Positions 1 through 9,011 of a DNA stretch of 36,111 nucleotides are shown one piece after another. The stretch spans positions 1-36,111 of the forward strand of contig CAKZTD010000336.1 of the NCBI GenBank assembly GCA_937921595.1, in the 5' to 3' direction. Source of the DNA: an uncultured Saprospiraceae bacterium (GTDB lineage: Bacteria; Bacteroidota; Bacteroidia; Chitinophagales; Saprospiraceae). Both the position numbers and the translations under genes were made by a program. The notes under the pieces are model-generated. The model saw only the letters and a list, made by a program, of their open reading frames with translations, was not told where the DNA came from and ran no database searches. Each line of letters opens with the position of its first letter. Position 1 is the stretch's first letter.

Positions 1-350
1 GCTTCCGCTAAATTATTCCCATATTCATCCTCTATTTTATGAATGTCGATATAGCCCCAGTCGCAATCATTCTCATCCAATCCCGGCAAAGTGAATTCCT
101 GGTTTTTCATAAAAGTGGTCTTGGAATTTTTAAAAGCATTGTGGTAGAGGTGATACCGCAATTCATGGATAGTATCCGTCGATGGATTTTTCCAATACAA
201 AGTCTGTTTGCCATAGAGCATTTTTTTATCTGCATCTAGTTCTACCTGAATATCATAGCTGGCGATACGAGGAGACAAAGCATTTTGAGAAAGACCCAAA
301 GCGCAGATTAAAAGCCCGAAAGTGAACAAGGTTATTTTTTTTAAAATCAT
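1..350 (-). CDS. M1-family metallopeptidase, N-terminal part (runs off the window)
   Basis: Reading the minus strand from the ATG at 350 gives an open frame of 116 codons that leaves the window at base 1. It begins with a hydrophobic signal peptide (MILKKITLFTFGLLICALG, then LSQ). This is followed by the edge-strand pattern typical of the N-terminal beta domain of M1 aminopeptidases: IASYDIQVELDADKKMLYGK, then TLYWKNPSTDTIHEL and YHLYHNAFKN. Enzymes of this family are zinc peptidases with GAMEN and HExxH motifs, but those would lie beyond the window and are not seen. An exported peptidase acting in the periplasm or outside is inferred. The family call rests only on the N-terminal pattern. Confidence 0.72.
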   Translation of the reverse strand, partial: MILKKITLFTFGLLICALGLSQNALSPRIASYDIQVELDADKKMLYGKQTLYWKNPSTDTIHELRYHLYHNAFKNSKTTFMKNQEFTLPGLDENDCDWGYIDIHKIEDEYGNNLAE

Positions 351-688
351 ATTTCCTGTCTGTGGCTTAAAAATACCAAAATAAATCTTAGTATCTATCA
401 AAAAATAACTTCTACATTTACCATTTCATTAACTGGCTTTGTCTGCTAGTAATTGACTAAAACCAGATAATGAAATGACGAAGCTATTTTTTAATCAGTA
501 TTTAGTTTCGGTTATTGAACAAAATTTGAAGGAGGATGTTGTGGAAAAGATGATCGACTTAGAGTCAAGCGATCAATAAATTACAAGAAACGGAGTTTCG
601 ATCATCATCGTCATAGATTAAATTTAGTTTAACGTCTGATTCACACTAGTCGTTTAATAAATGAATTCAATATTTAAAAAATAAAATA
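351..688. other. Intergenic region between divergent M1 peptidase and SDR genes
   Basis: This is a 338-bp divergent spacer. It should hold promoters for both flanking genes. On the plus strand, TAAATTTA near 619 resembles the Bacteroidota -7 box (TAnnTTTG) with one mismatch, and has TTTC about 19 bp upstream. That is too weak to call a promoter. Apart from the tentative small frame at 475-579, nothing else stands out. Confidence 0.5.
475..579 (+). CDS. Possible 34-residue small protein, unrecognised
   Basis: An ATG at 475 opens a 34-codon frame ending at TAA 577-579. The product is amphipathic and acidic toward the end (LVSVIEQNLKEDVVEKMIDL), which looks more protein-like than random frame. 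No family is recognised, there is no clear ribosome binding site, and it lies alone between the M1 peptidase gene and the SDR gene. It may be a chance frame or a gene remnant. Confidence 0.18.
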   Translation: MTKLFFNQYLVSVIEQNLKEDVVEKMIDLESSDQ

Positions 689-1399
689 ATGCTAAAAAAC
701 AAAGTCGCCATCATCACTGGTGGATCAAAAGGAATAGGATACGGAATTGCGCAATCTTGTCTGGCACAAGGAATGAAGGTTGCGATTACGAGCCGTAGCC
801 AAGAAGCTGCCGATAAGGCCGCACAATCATTAGGCGATTCAGATCAGGTGATCGGAGTAGCTTCGGATGTTCGAAAGTATGAAGATGAAAAAAGAGTGGT
901 ACAAACGGTCCTTGATAAATGGGAGAAAGTAGATGCCATGATAGCGAATGCTGGTGTTGGTCATTTTGCACCAATTCAGGAAATGACGCATGACCAGTGG
1001 AATGACGTGATCGATATCAATTTGACAGGAGTTTTTAATAGTACAAAAGCATCTCTGGAAGCACTCAAAGCATCTCAAGGATATTTGATTACAATTGCTA
1101 GTTTGGCTGGAACGAATTTCTTTGCAAAAGGAGCAGCATATAATGCCAGTAAATTTGGCTTGGTTGGTTTTACTCAAGCAGTGATGTTGGATGTTCGTCA
1201 GGATGGAGTAAAAGTAACGACGATCATGCCGGGTTCAGTGGCTTCGCATTTTAATAATCATCAACCATCTGATGCAGATGCTTGGAAGATACAACCAGAG
1301 GACATTGGAAAACTTTGTGTGGATTTATTGACGATGCCTGCGAGATCATTGCCGAGTAAGGTGGAGATTCGACCGACGCAGCCGCCGGTTAAAAAGTGA
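689..1399 (+). CDS. Short-chain dehydrogenase/reductase (classical SDR)
   Basis: This 236-residue protein is a complete classical SDR, an NAD(P)H-dependent oxidoreductase of the cytoplasm. It has the cofactor-binding TGGSKGIG at residues 10-17, NAG at 87-89, and the catalytic set Asn111, Ser138, Tyr151 and Lys155 (YNASK). PG at 181-182 follows. The arginine after beta-2 (TSR, 34-36) suggests NADP preference. The short C-terminus ending in RPTQPPVKK matches the group often annotated as 3-oxoacyl-ACP reductase-like or YdfG-like, but the substrate cannot be read from the sequence. The gene stands alone, with a long non-coding region after it. The ATG at 689 is the only reasonable start because it places the Rossmann strand at residue 5. 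Confidence 0.93.
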   Translation: MLKNKVAIITGGSKGIGYGIAQSCLAQGMKVAITSRSQEAADKAAQSLGDSDQVIGVASDVRKYEDEKRVVQTVLDKWEKVDAMIANAGVGHFAPIQEMTHDQWNDVIDINLTGVFNSTKASLEALKASQGYLITIASLAGTNFFAKGAAYNASKFGLVGFTQAVMLDVRQDGVKVTTIMPGSVASHFNNHQPSDADAWKIQPEDIGKLCVDLLTMPARSLPSKVEIRPTQPPVKK

Positions 1400-1477
1400 T
1401 CAAATCGGTATTTGTAAATTAGCAATGGCCTTTTTAAGATTAGCTAAATTATTCCTTTTTAGCTTTGGCTAAAAAAG

Positions 1478-1564
1478 AGTGGAAGTAGGCAGAGGGGAGT
1501 AATTAATTGTTAACTTATATTCCCGCTTATCTTTCCTGAGCGGAAGACCTACCTACTTACCACT
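1478..1564. repeat. Imperfect long inverted repeat in convergent spacer
   Basis: The arm AGTGGAAGTAGG (1478-1489) pairs with CCTACTTACCACT (1552-1564), giving 12 bp with one bulged base. The loop is about 62 nt. It lies between the SDR gene and the oppositely directed ankyrin gene. The flanks look like degenerate copies of a GTAAGTAG-type unit, similar in style to the other convergent-gene repeats in this window. Confidence 0.5.
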
Positions 1565-1607
1565 TATGAAACCAACGCTATTACTAAGCATATGCAGAAT
1601 CTTTGAA

Positions 1608-1639
1608 ATGAATCTATTTTAGATTCATGTAATTTTTTT
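1608..1639 (+). terminator. Terminator-like hairpin with U-tract
   Basis: ATGAATCTA pairs perfectly with TAGATTCAT across a 3-nt TTT loop, followed after GTAA by seven Ts. The shape is that of a rho-independent terminator on the plus strand, though the stem is AT-rich. It lies 209 bp after the SDR stop, so the transcript would have a long 3' tail. Confidence 0.5.
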
Positions 1640-1653
1640 GTACAATTTCTTAA

Positions 1654-1679
1654 GGAACACCTTTTTTAAAAAGTGTTCC
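1654..1679. repeat. 26-bp near-perfect palindrome
   Basis: GGAACAC-CTTTTT and TAAAAA-GTGTTCC form two arms with almost no loop, about 12 bp of pairing. No T-run follows on the plus strand. It could stop transcripts coming from the ankyrin gene, or be a protein-binding palindrome. Function is not shown. Confidence 0.45.
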
Positions 1680-1997
1680 ATTAAGATTTATAGGGAAATG
1701 AAATTATTCAGTTGAGTCATTAGATGGAATTATCATTAAGTTATTTTAAATATCATCTCATAGCTTCTTTACAGTTAGCTATTTCGATAATTTTTAAAAA
1801 TCAAATTAATTTAGTAATAATCTTGTCCCGTCATTTATTGTTAAAATTGGTGTAATAAAAACTATAACAAAGAAAGGTCAAAGAATAGACCAAGACTATC
1901 TACTATTGGTGTAAAATTGTTACATAAGCTGAATTTATGTTGCAAAAGACTTTAATTATGTTGCAAGGCAAGAATGAGTGTGATAATTCGTAGAATA

Positions 1998-3188
1998 TTA
2001 ATCTTTTTCAGAAGGGTTGGCACCATGATTTAATAAAAATTGAACCTTGGCCTTTTGATCTTTTTTTATGGCATAGTCAAGCGGTGTAGAGTTTTCAAAA
2101 CCAATTACCTGAGAGATGTCATTGACGTTGGCTCCATTGTTTATATAGATTTGAAGGATTGTGGTATCTTCTATTTGGAATAATGCTGGGAGGTAAATGC
2201 CATAATATTCATGATTTGTGCTGACAGCTGATTTTGGAAAATCCCCCAAATGAATAAGCAACTCCGCCATTTCGGGAGTCTGGACTCTGGGTAATGACAT
2301 TTGAAGTAATTGCTTGTCAAAATCTTTGGTATACTTTGCAAAGGTCTCAACGCTTTTTAAATCGTTTTTAAAAATGGCCGTTGTCCATTGATTATGAATA
2401 TGGGAGATATTTATTTCACCTGTGTCCAATACTTCTTTCATTTTTTTCTGATCCTTTTCTTTTATAGCTTTATACCATTGTTGTTGGATTGAAGTTTTGT
2501 TGAATTCTTGATAGCTTTCGATCCAGTGAGGCATTCCCAAAATGAAAGAGAGAACAATAAGTACCATTCCAAAACTCTTGGTGATAGATTTAGTGTGTCT
2601 TTCAAATGCATTCGGAGAGATCGTTAGGGTCGATAAAAATTGCCAGAGTGCAGCTATTCCAAAAAAGTAATATTCTTTTCCTGCAAGGCCATTATTATAA
2701 TGAAAAGCCAAACTCCATATCAATCCGGTAATGATCATGTTTATTAAAAAAAAACTTTTGAGATCAGTTAGCTTTAAGGGTATGCCGATGATGAGGGTGT
2801 GAAACCCAGCGAATAATAAGGAGATGATTAAAAAGCTGAAGAATGATTTCATGAGAAGAATCGCAACGAAAGCGGTTACTCCTAAAAGAGCGAGATTTAA
2901 TAAGTAAGCTAAAATGAATCGACCTAGATGAAATTCGTTTTTTCCATTCTTGATGGAATGATAAATTAAAGAGGAAATCACATGAAAGGTAGCAGGTAGA
3001 AAACTGAATAAGAAGATTTTAAAATAGCTTGGTTCTGTTTTGTTGGATAACCAATCGTTGGGATTGTAGTTTTCGTTGACAACGTCAGGGATTTCGCTTA
3101 ATCCCCAAATGTATAAAGCAAAAAGGCTTGCTGAAATAATTGCCCAGATGAAAATGTCTTGACCTTCTTGGTGGCTGGTTTTTTCCAT
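1998..3188 (-). CDS. Integral membrane protein with C-terminal ankyrin repeats
   Basis: The protein has 396 residues. The N-terminal half is hydrophobic, with about seven predicted membrane spans (around 11-30, 56-76, 90-113, 117-136, 144-162, 172-190 and 205-220). A soluble tail follows, ending in ankyrin-type helices at about 330-392 (ILQIYINNGANVND; STPLDYAIKKDQKAKVQFLLNHGANP). The membrane part matches no family I recognise. The gene starts 20 bp after the stop of the hybrid sensor kinase and is read in the same direction, so the two are probably co-transcribed. A role as a membrane partner or target of that regulator is an inference. The tail could bind a protein on the cytoplasmic side, depending on topology. 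Confidence 0.8.
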   Translation of the reverse strand: MEKTSHQEGQDIFIWAIISASLFALYIWGLSEIPDVVNENYNPNDWLSNKTEPSYFKIFLFSFLPATFHVISSLIYHSIKNGKNEFHLGRFILAYLLNLALLGVTAFVAILLMKSFFSFLIISLLFAGFHTLIIGIPLKLTDLKSFFLINMIITGLIWSLAFHYNNGLAGKEYYFFGIAALWQFLSTLTISPNAFERHTKSITKSFGMVLIVLSFILGMPHWIESYQEFNKTSIQQQWYKAIKEKDQKKMKEVLDTGEINISHIHNQWTTAIFKNDLKSVETFAKYTKDFDKQLLQMSLPRVQTPEMAELLIHLGDFPKSAVSTNHEYYGIYLPALFQIEDTTILQIYINNGANVNDISQVIGFENSTPLDYAIKKDQKAKVQFLLNHGANPSEKD

Positions 3189-3208
3189 TGTTGATAGATC
3201 CTAAATCG

Positions 3209-6091
3209 CTAGGTCAAACTTTCCGAGTTCAGCACTTCGCCAGGCGTTTTTCCATAGGCATCCTTAAAGCATTTGTAAAAATAATTGGCATTAGAAAAAC
3301 CAACCATTATTGCGATCTCAGAAACATTGCCGACACCTTGCTCTAGCAGTTTTTTAGATTTCTCTAACCTGATTTCTCTTAAAAATGCGTTAGGTGTTTT
3401 ATTGGTTAAGGCTTTTAGTTTTCGGTACAATTGACTTCGACTCATGTGGATCGATTGAGCTAGTTCCTCGACACCAAACTTATCATTTGCAATTTCTTTT
3501 TCAATCACTTCAAGAAGGCTTTGAATAAAGATATCTTCTCTGGAGCGAACGGGAGTTTCTTTCGTTTTGTAAATGATATTTTTGGCAAACCTATTTTGTA
3601 ATTCTTTCCTTTGAGTAATCAGATTATGAATGCGAACCTCTAATTCTTTTTTATCAAAAGGTTTTATCAAGTAGCTGTCTGCACCGAGTTCTAATCCTTC
3701 GATTTTTTCGTTTTGAGTTGCCTTTGCAGTTAATAAAATAACAGGAATGTGATTGGTGCGAATATCTTCTTTTAAGTTTTTGCAAAGATCATAACCACTC
3801 ATCTCCGGCATCATGACATCGCTGATGATTAAGTCAGGTATTTGGTTGATGGCGATTTCTAAACCTAGTTTCCCATTTGCAGCTTCGATGATTTGATATT
3901 GATTTTGTAACTGTTTCTTTAATAAATATCTTAAATCAGGATCATCCTCAGCAATGAGTAGAATTGGAAGATTACTGTCTATGGATTCAGATTTGGGATT
4001 TGCAATAGACGATTCGAGCAGTGGGAATTTCTTTTCTGCGATTTTTACAAAAGGAAGTTCAATAATTTGATCTGCTTTATAAGCTGACTTTTTGCTAGGG
4101 ATTAAGACTGAAAATATAGAACCTTTGCCAGGAGTACTTTCTACTTGGATATCTCCTTGATGAACTTTGACCATTTGTTCTACTAAGGCAAGGCCGATTC
4201 CTGAGCCTTCAAAATCTCGGGTTTCAGAATTGTCAACTTGGTGGAAACGATTAAAGATCTGAGGTAAAGCATCTGGAGAGATTCCTATTCCATTATCTTT
4301 TACGACTATTTCTGCTTGATTATTTTTTGAACTTAGCAGAACAATGATTTCTCCTCCTTCTGGCGTGAACTTGATGGCATTGGTAATGAGGTTGCTTAAT
4401 ATCTTCTCCATTTTATCTGCATCAAAATAAGCGTTAAAATTAGATAGTCGACTAGCAAATTGAAGTTTTATGTTTTTTTGAGCAGCTAAAGAATCGAAGG
4501 ATTGTGTTAGTGTTTTTAGAAATGAAAGGAGGTTGTTTTCTGCAACCTGCATTTTCATTTTTCCAGCTTCGAGTTTTGAAAGATCTAATAATTGATTGAT
4601 TAAGCTTTGTAAACGATTTGTATTTCTTTGGATGATGTTGGCTTCCTTTGCACTTAAAGTTATTGTTTCTCCATCTTTGTTTTTATTGGAAAAACTATTT
4701 AAAATCACAGTGAGCGGCGTCCTGAATTCGTGAGTGATATTGGTGAAGAAATTAGATTTTAGTTGATCTAGCTCGTGCAGTTTTTTTGCTTCTAATTTTT
4801 GTTTGTGGAATGCCCAACGAGACCAAAGGAAAAGTAATATTCCAAATCCGAGAATAGATAAACCAATAAGCAGATAGCGATTGAATTGACTGTTTTGTTG
4901 AGCTATTTGTAAGTCCTTTTGAAGAATGTCATTTTCCTTAACTCCGAGCTCATATTTAGAAGCCATCTCTGCTAAAGCCGTTGCTTTTTCATTATCCAAA
5001 ATGGTGTCTTTAATGCTTTGAAGTTTTTCTAGAAAATCATAACCGTTTTTATAATTTCCTGCTTTGTAATTGAGGTGAGCAAGGTTTCTTGCAATATCAT
5101 GTTCTAGATAAAAATCTGTATTAGGTTCAATAGAATCAAATGCTTTTTGAGCATGGTCTAAACCTTTTTGATACTCCTCTTTTGCAAGATATAAAGAGGC
5201 TAATTCGTTAAGCGTAAATGCAATGCTGATATGATTATTTTTGATTTCTTGTTTCAATGTCAGTGCTTTTAGGAGTGTCGTTTCTCCTTTTTTCAAATCG
5301 CCGATATCGACATAAGCACTTCCGAGATTATTTAAAGTAATTGCTTTGTTGAAGGGAGAGGAGTTTTTACCACAGTCCCCCGACAAGAGTTCTTCTAAAG
5401 ATTTAATACCTTCTTTTTTCTTTTCAACATCATCAAAATGTTTGTAAGTGATAGAAAAATAAAAAAGTAAACGGCAGTTGTTTCCATCGACATCTTCATT
5501 TGCATAGATGTCTTGCACTTTTTTAAAATAAGAAATCGCTTCTTCAAAATTATGTTGTAGACGATGGAAGTCTCCTATTTGGAAAAGGATTTTTGATTTT
5601 AATAATTGATTTCCTAATTCATCCGAAAGCTCTAAACCTTTCATGAGATTTTTAAAAGCTTCTTTGGTATTGCCTGAATGCCGAAGAGAAAATGCTTGCT
5701 GCTTATAAATTGATAAAGTCAATTTTTTATCTCCGAGATCAATAGCTCTGGACAATGCTTCTTTAAAAAAGGGGATAGATTTTTCATATTGTTCAACATT
5801 TCTATACGATTCTCCAACTTGATAATATCCATGAGCGATCCCTTCAGGATATTTAAATTGCTTTGAAAGGCCCAATGCCTTTTTTGCATATTTTTCCTTT
5901 ATTTCATTGTGAGGAAATTCAGGAAGGATTTCCAATAAGTAATTTACGTATGCTGTATCTTCTTTGGAAGGTAAGGTCTGGATAAGACTATCAACGTTAT
6001 TGGTTTTACGTGCATGACTGTATATGCATGATGAGATTAAAAAGATAAACAGGAAAAGGATTGTTTTTGGTTCCTTGAAAACTGGAGGCAT
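3209..6091 (-). CDS. TPR-containing hybrid two-component regulator (sensor kinase + receiver + AraC DNA-binding)
   Basis: This 960-residue protein carries a whole signalling pathway in one chain. An export signal (about 10-27, FLFIFLISSC...SHA) leads into a periplasmic TPR solenoid at about 60-380, then a membrane span at 405-424. The HisKA domain has the phospho-acceptor His454 (NITHEFRTPL). The ATPase domain has the N-box Asn567/Asn571, G1 DNGIGIS at 599-605 and G2 GSGIGLAL at 629-636. The receiver domain has the acidic pair Asp716/Asp717, phospho-acceptor Asp758, Thr788 and Lys810. An AraC-type helix-turn-helix pair lies at about 868-955. All key residues are present, so it should be active. 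TPRs replace the beta-propeller sensor of polysaccharide-type HTCS proteins, so the signal is probably a protein or peptide rather than a sugar (inference). Its nearest target is the ankyrin membrane gene downstream. Confidence 0.93.
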   Translation of the reverse strand: MPPVFKEPKTILFLFIFLISSCIYSHARKTNNVDSLIQTLPSKEDTAYVNYLLEILPEFPHNEIKEKYAKKALGLSKQFKYPEGIAHGYYQVGESYRNVEQYEKSIPFFKEALSRAIDLGDKKLTLSIYKQQAFSLRHSGNTKEAFKNLMKGLELSDELGNQLLKSKILFQIGDFHRLQHNFEEAISYFKKVQDIYANEDVDGNNCRLLFYFSITYKHFDDVEKKKEGIKSLEELLSGDCGKNSSPFNKAITLNNLGSAYVDIGDLKKGETTLLKALTLKQEIKNNHISIAFTLNELASLYLAKEEYQKGLDHAQKAFDSIEPNTDFYLEHDIARNLAHLNYKAGNYKNGYDFLEKLQSIKDTILDNEKATALAEMASKYELGVKENDILQKDLQIAQQNSQFNRYLLIGLSILGFGILLFLWSRWAFHKQKLEAKKLHELDQLKSNFFTNITHEFRTPLTVILNSFSNKNKDGETITLSAKEANIIQRNTNRLQSLINQLLDLSKLEAGKMKMQVAENNLLSFLKTLTQSFDSLAAQKNIKLQFASRLSNFNAYFDADKMEKILSNLITNAIKFTPEGGEIIVLLSSKNNQAEIVVKDNGIGISPDALPQIFNRFHQVDNSETRDFEGSGIGLALVEQMVKVHQGDIQVESTPGKGSIFSVLIPSKKSAYKADQIIELPFVKIAEKKFPLLESSIANPKSESIDSNLPILLIAEDDPDLRYLLKKQLQNQYQIIEAANGKLGLEIAINQIPDLIISDVMMPEMSGYDLCKNLKEDIRTNHIPVILLTAKATQNEKIEGLELGADSYLIKPFDKKELEVRIHNLITQRKELQNRFAKNIIYKTKETPVRSREDIFIQSLLEVIEKEIANDKFGVEELAQSIHMSRSQLYRKLKALTNKTPNAFLREIRLEKSKKLLEQGVGNVSEIAIMVGFSNANYFYKCFKDAYGKTPGEVLNSESLT

Positions 6092-6235
6092 ATTGTAGAG
6101 TGTTTTATACAGCCTAAATATATGGATTATTTTTAATGTATTTTCTTGTGTAGGGGACGAAATGTTAGAAAATGGTGGAATATTGTTGCATTGATGTGTA
6201 TAAAATTAACTTTAGCATTATCTATAAAAGAAGAA

Positions 6236-6286
6236 AAAGGAAAAACAAAAGAGCCGGTCAATCTTGATTTGATTGACCGGCTCTTG
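6236..6286 (-). terminator. Strong rho-independent terminator after the TonB receptor gene
   Basis: A 15-bp perfect stem (6249-6263 with 6271-6285, core GAGCCGGTCAATC) surrounds a 7-nt loop. On the minus strand it is followed by a T-rich run (TTTTGTTTTTCC). It lies 34 bp past the receptor stop and separates the metal-uptake unit from the sensor kinase gene. Confidence 0.9.
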
Positions 6287-6319
6287 AATATAATCGTTAT
6301 TTGAAACGACTCGTTACTT

Positions 6320-8605
6320 TTAATCAATAAAATACCGAATACCTAAGTATCCCATTCTTCCATTGATAGGAGCATAAATATGCGTAGCATCAAAATTTTC
6401 ACCAAAAGGATTTTGCCAATCGAGGATCGGGTTATCTTGAGTAAAGCTACCCAGGTTTTCACCACCAACATAGATTTCGAAATTCTCTCTCAATTTAAAA
6501 TTGACATGAGCATTAAACAAAGCATACTGTTTTGTATCTCCGATATGTTGATCACTATTGTGAGTTGGATTATCAACAAGATCTGCAAATCGTGACTTTC
6601 CAACCAACTGACTGTTGATGTTGAAATCCCATCTTTCATTCGGTGTTACATAATCGATAGAAACCAAGCCACGGTGTTTTGCAACCATTGGTCTAGCTCT
6701 TGTTACTCCATCTTGTAAAGTAACCTGTACATCATTGAATTTATATCCTAATTTTACATCGAGTCCTTTCAACACTTCGTAAGATAAAACGCCAATGAAA
6801 CTGTTAGAAAAAGATTTTCCGTCTAAATTATAAAAAGAAACTGCATTGATATCTGTGTCCATATCCAAAACAACTTGGTTGTTGAAACTTGTCCGAAAAG
6901 CATCAGCAGAAAAACTACCTGATCGTTCACCGATATCAAATTTTTGTGTAAAGCTCAATCCATAATTCCAAGCGTCTTCAATATCTAATACTTCCAAAAC
7001 CTGAATGGCCCGACTACTTGCGAGTACACTTACGTTTTCAGCAATTACATTTGCAGAACGGTATCCACGACCAGCAGAAAGTCGGACGATGCTATTGTCA
7101 GAAAAGTTATAACTAAAGTTTGCTCTTGGTGTGATTAACCAACCAAATAGATTGTGATGATCCGCTCTTAAGCCAAGGACAGTTCCAAAGTTTTTCTTGA
7201 ATTTACTAGCCTTTTTATGACCTTCGTTCTCCTCATGATCATGACCTTCGTGATCTTCTTCTGTTTCCTCTTCTTCTTCCGTTGCATAATCAAAAGTATA
7301 TTCTACAAATACTCCAGGAACTTTTTCTGTTCGACTAAAATCAGTATCGTTTAATTTCTCTTTGTATTCATCATACTGAAAACTAGTTCCTGTAGTAAAT
7401 TTATTATTCTCATTTTTAAGATCCGTTGCAAACATCAAGTTGGTGTAAAAATTCTTTTGTTTTCCTTGATGAAAACGATTTCCATAATAAGAATCTAATT
7501 CGTGAAAAGAACCATTGGTAATAAAACCAATACTCGTGTTTTCATTTTTAAAATCTAAATATCCAGCTTTTGCAAAGACTTCAATCCGGTCATGGTTTTG
7601 ACCAATCGAATAAAAGTCTAATGGATTTCCTCCTTCAGGAATGATCTGTCCTGCTTGGTGTCTATCTGTCAAAGCGTGAACATTAATTTGTGTTCGCAAT
7701 ACATCACCTCGATAAAATAATCGAAACATACCATCCAGCATGTTTTTTTGTGGTGTGTCATAAAATGAATCATTATTACGATCTCTTTGATTATCCATCG
7801 TGCTGGCATGCAATAATAATCCCATGCTTAATTTATCGTCTATCGCTCGGTTGAGGTGAATGTTTGCTTCTCCACGACCGAAAGTAGATCCATATAGATT
7901 TACAAAAAGCGAATGATCTTCAAATGGCTTAACCAATTCTGAATTAATCTGTCCGACAATAGCTTGATAACCATTTTGAACAGAACCAGTTCCTTTTGAA
8001 ATTTGAATACTACTTAGCCAGGTACCTGGTAAAAATTCTAAAGAGAAAGCACTACCTAATCCAGTCATAGACGGACGTTTTTCGACCATCATCTGCGTGT
8101 AGTTTCCTCGAAGACCGAGCATCATAATTTCTTTCGTTCCAGTGACGGCATCACTATAAGCGACATCGACTGAAGCATTGGTAGAAAAGGTTTCGGAAAG
8201 GTTGCAACAAGCAGCTTTTCGCAATTCGCCTGAGCCAATCGTTTCTACATTGAGTACACTAATCGTAGAAACAAAATTATCATATTTCTTTGCAGCAACT
8301 TCAACCACCATCAAGTCTGAGATTCCTCCGATTTCAACATCTAGATTGAACTCTTCTAATCCTACTTCTATAAAAATAGAATTATATCCAACATAATCTA
8401 CCTGAAGTAGTGCAACAGTATCTTGTTTTGGCAATTCAAAATAACCATCAATGTCAGCAACTACACCTGTTGATGCACCGCTCCATTTTACGGTCGCTCC
8501 ATAGAGCACTTCCCCTTCGTCATTTTTGACGGTTCCAGTAACTATCTGACTCATCGCTTGTAAGCTGAATACCAGACAGACCATTAAAATAAAATATTTT
8601 TTCAT
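6320..8605 (-). CDS. TonB-dependent outer-membrane receptor, probable metal (copper/zinc-type) uptake
   Basis: I take the ATG at 8605, not the GTG-like extension to 8629, because it gives a clean signal peptide (MKKYFILMVCLVFSLQAMSQ) and a 761-residue protein. After it comes a carboxypeptidase-like beta domain (about 21-100, TGTVKNDEGEVLYGATVKW), then the plug with the KAACCNLSETF motif (Cys133, Cys134) and MLGLRG. A 22-strand-type barrel ends in an aromatic strand (LGIRYFID). A loop at about 443-464 is packed with Glu and His (EEDHEGHDHEENEGHKK), which suits metal capture. In Bacteroidota the AACCNLSE plug typifies receptors found next to heavy-metal proteins. The Cys-rich DUF6660-like gene just upstream supports a metal substrate. 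Which metal is not shown. Confidence 0.88.
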   Translation of the reverse strand: MKKYFILMVCLVFSLQAMSQIVTGTVKNDEGEVLYGATVKWSGASTGVVADIDGYFELPKQDTVALLQVDYVGYNSIFIEVGLEEFNLDVEIGGISDLMVVEVAAKKYDNFVSTISVLNVETIGSGELRKAACCNLSETFSTNASVDVAYSDAVTGTKEIMMLGLRGNYTQMMVEKRPSMTGLGSAFSLEFLPGTWLSSIQISKGTGSVQNGYQAIVGQINSELVKPFEDHSLFVNLYGSTFGRGEANIHLNRAIDDKLSMGLLLHASTMDNQRDRNNDSFYDTPQKNMLDGMFRLFYRGDVLRTQINVHALTDRHQAGQIIPEGGNPLDFYSIGQNHDRIEVFAKAGYLDFKNENTSIGFITNGSFHELDSYYGNRFHQGKQKNFYTNLMFATDLKNENNKFTTGTSFQYDEYKEKLNDTDFSRTEKVPGVFVEYTFDYATEEEEETEEDHEGHDHEENEGHKKASKFKKNFGTVLGLRADHHNLFGWLITPRANFSYNFSDNSIVRLSAGRGYRSANVIAENVSVLASSRAIQVLEVLDIEDAWNYGLSFTQKFDIGERSGSFSADAFRTSFNNQVVLDMDTDINAVSFYNLDGKSFSNSFIGVLSYEVLKGLDVKLGYKFNDVQVTLQDGVTRARPMVAKHRGLVSIDYVTPNERWDFNINSQLVGKSRFADLVDNPTHNSDQHIGDTKQYALFNAHVNFKLRENFEIYVGGENLGSFTQDNPILDWQNPFGENFDATHIYAPINGRMGYLGIRYFID

Positions 8606-8636
8606 TTTATAATACTTGTAAAAAACCAATAATGAA

Positions 8637-8670
8637 ATTTAGAAATCCAGAGTATTCCAAATTTCTAAAT
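8637..8670. repeat. Inverted repeat between the DUF6660-like gene and the receptor gene
   Basis: ATTTAGAAAT (8637-8646) and ATTTCTAAAT (8661-8670) form a 10-bp stem with a 14-nt loop. It lies in the 91-bp spacer of the metal-uptake unit, 32 bp upstream of the receptor start. It could be a partial attenuator setting receptor level, an RNA-stability hairpin, or another low-complexity repeat like those elsewhere in the window. Confidence 0.45.
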
Positions 8671-8696
8671 CCTAATTCTTAATGAAAAGATGAGTT

Positions 8697-9011
8697 TTAT
8701 CCAAGTCTTGGCGGTTGCCAAATAGAAGTGTGAAAAAGTGTTCCTTTTAAGGAAGTGTAGGTAGAAATAACTTTTTTGTTATGTGAAGGTGAAGCTTCTT
8801 CTTCGAGTGTTACTTTTTTTAATAATAAAACAGAAACACTTCCGCAGCAAATGCAATCACAAGTTGAAGAACCACAAGGTTCATTATGGTGATCACTTGT
8901 CGCTTCTGTTTGACAAGAAGTTTCACTAGAACAACACGAAGCCTGAACCTGCTGTGGCATAGCAAACAGCATGATCACGAAAAGCAACGATATGTTTAGA
9001 AAATATTTCAC
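8697..9011 (-). CDS. Small exported Cys/His-rich protein, DUF6660-like
   Basis: This 104-residue protein begins at a GTG (9011), which gives a normal signal peptide (KYFLNISLLFVIMLFAMPQ... VQA). The mature part carries many potential metal ligands: CC at 26-27, C33, HH at 41-42, C46, and the block CDCICC at 51-56. It ends in IWQPPRLG, the ending typical of DUF6660 proteins in Bacteroidota. I recognise the family by this Cys block plus QPPR ending. It lies directly upstream of the TonB receptor and is read in the same direction, so a periplasmic metal-binding or metal-sensing accessory role is likely (inference). An alternative start at Met14 would destroy the signal peptide. Confidence 0.75.
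   Translation of the reverse strand: MKYFLNISLLFVIMLFAMPQQVQASCCSSETSCQTEATSDHHNEPCGSSTCDCICCGSVSVLLLKKVTLEEEASPSHNKKVISTYTSLKGTLFHTSIWQPPRLG

Larger units (their letters stand above)
1400..1997. other. 598-bp convergent intergenic region with several hairpins
   Basis: No convincing gene is present. The region holds a short hairpin at 1455-1476 (CTTTTTAGC, TTTG loop, GCTAAAAAAG), a long imperfect inverted repeat at 1478-1564, a terminator-like hairpin at 1608-1639 and a near-perfect palindrome at 1654-1679. Near the far end are two copies each of TATTGGTGTAA (about 1847 and 1907) and TTATGTTGCAA (about 1935 and 1957), which are unexplained short direct repeats close to the stop of the ankyrin gene. 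Confidence 0.5.

Noticed and set aside
1455-1476. Terminator for the SDR gene
   Set aside because: The stem TTTTTAGC/GCTAAAAA is followed by AGAGTGG and not by Ts, so the hairpin at 1608-1639 fits better.
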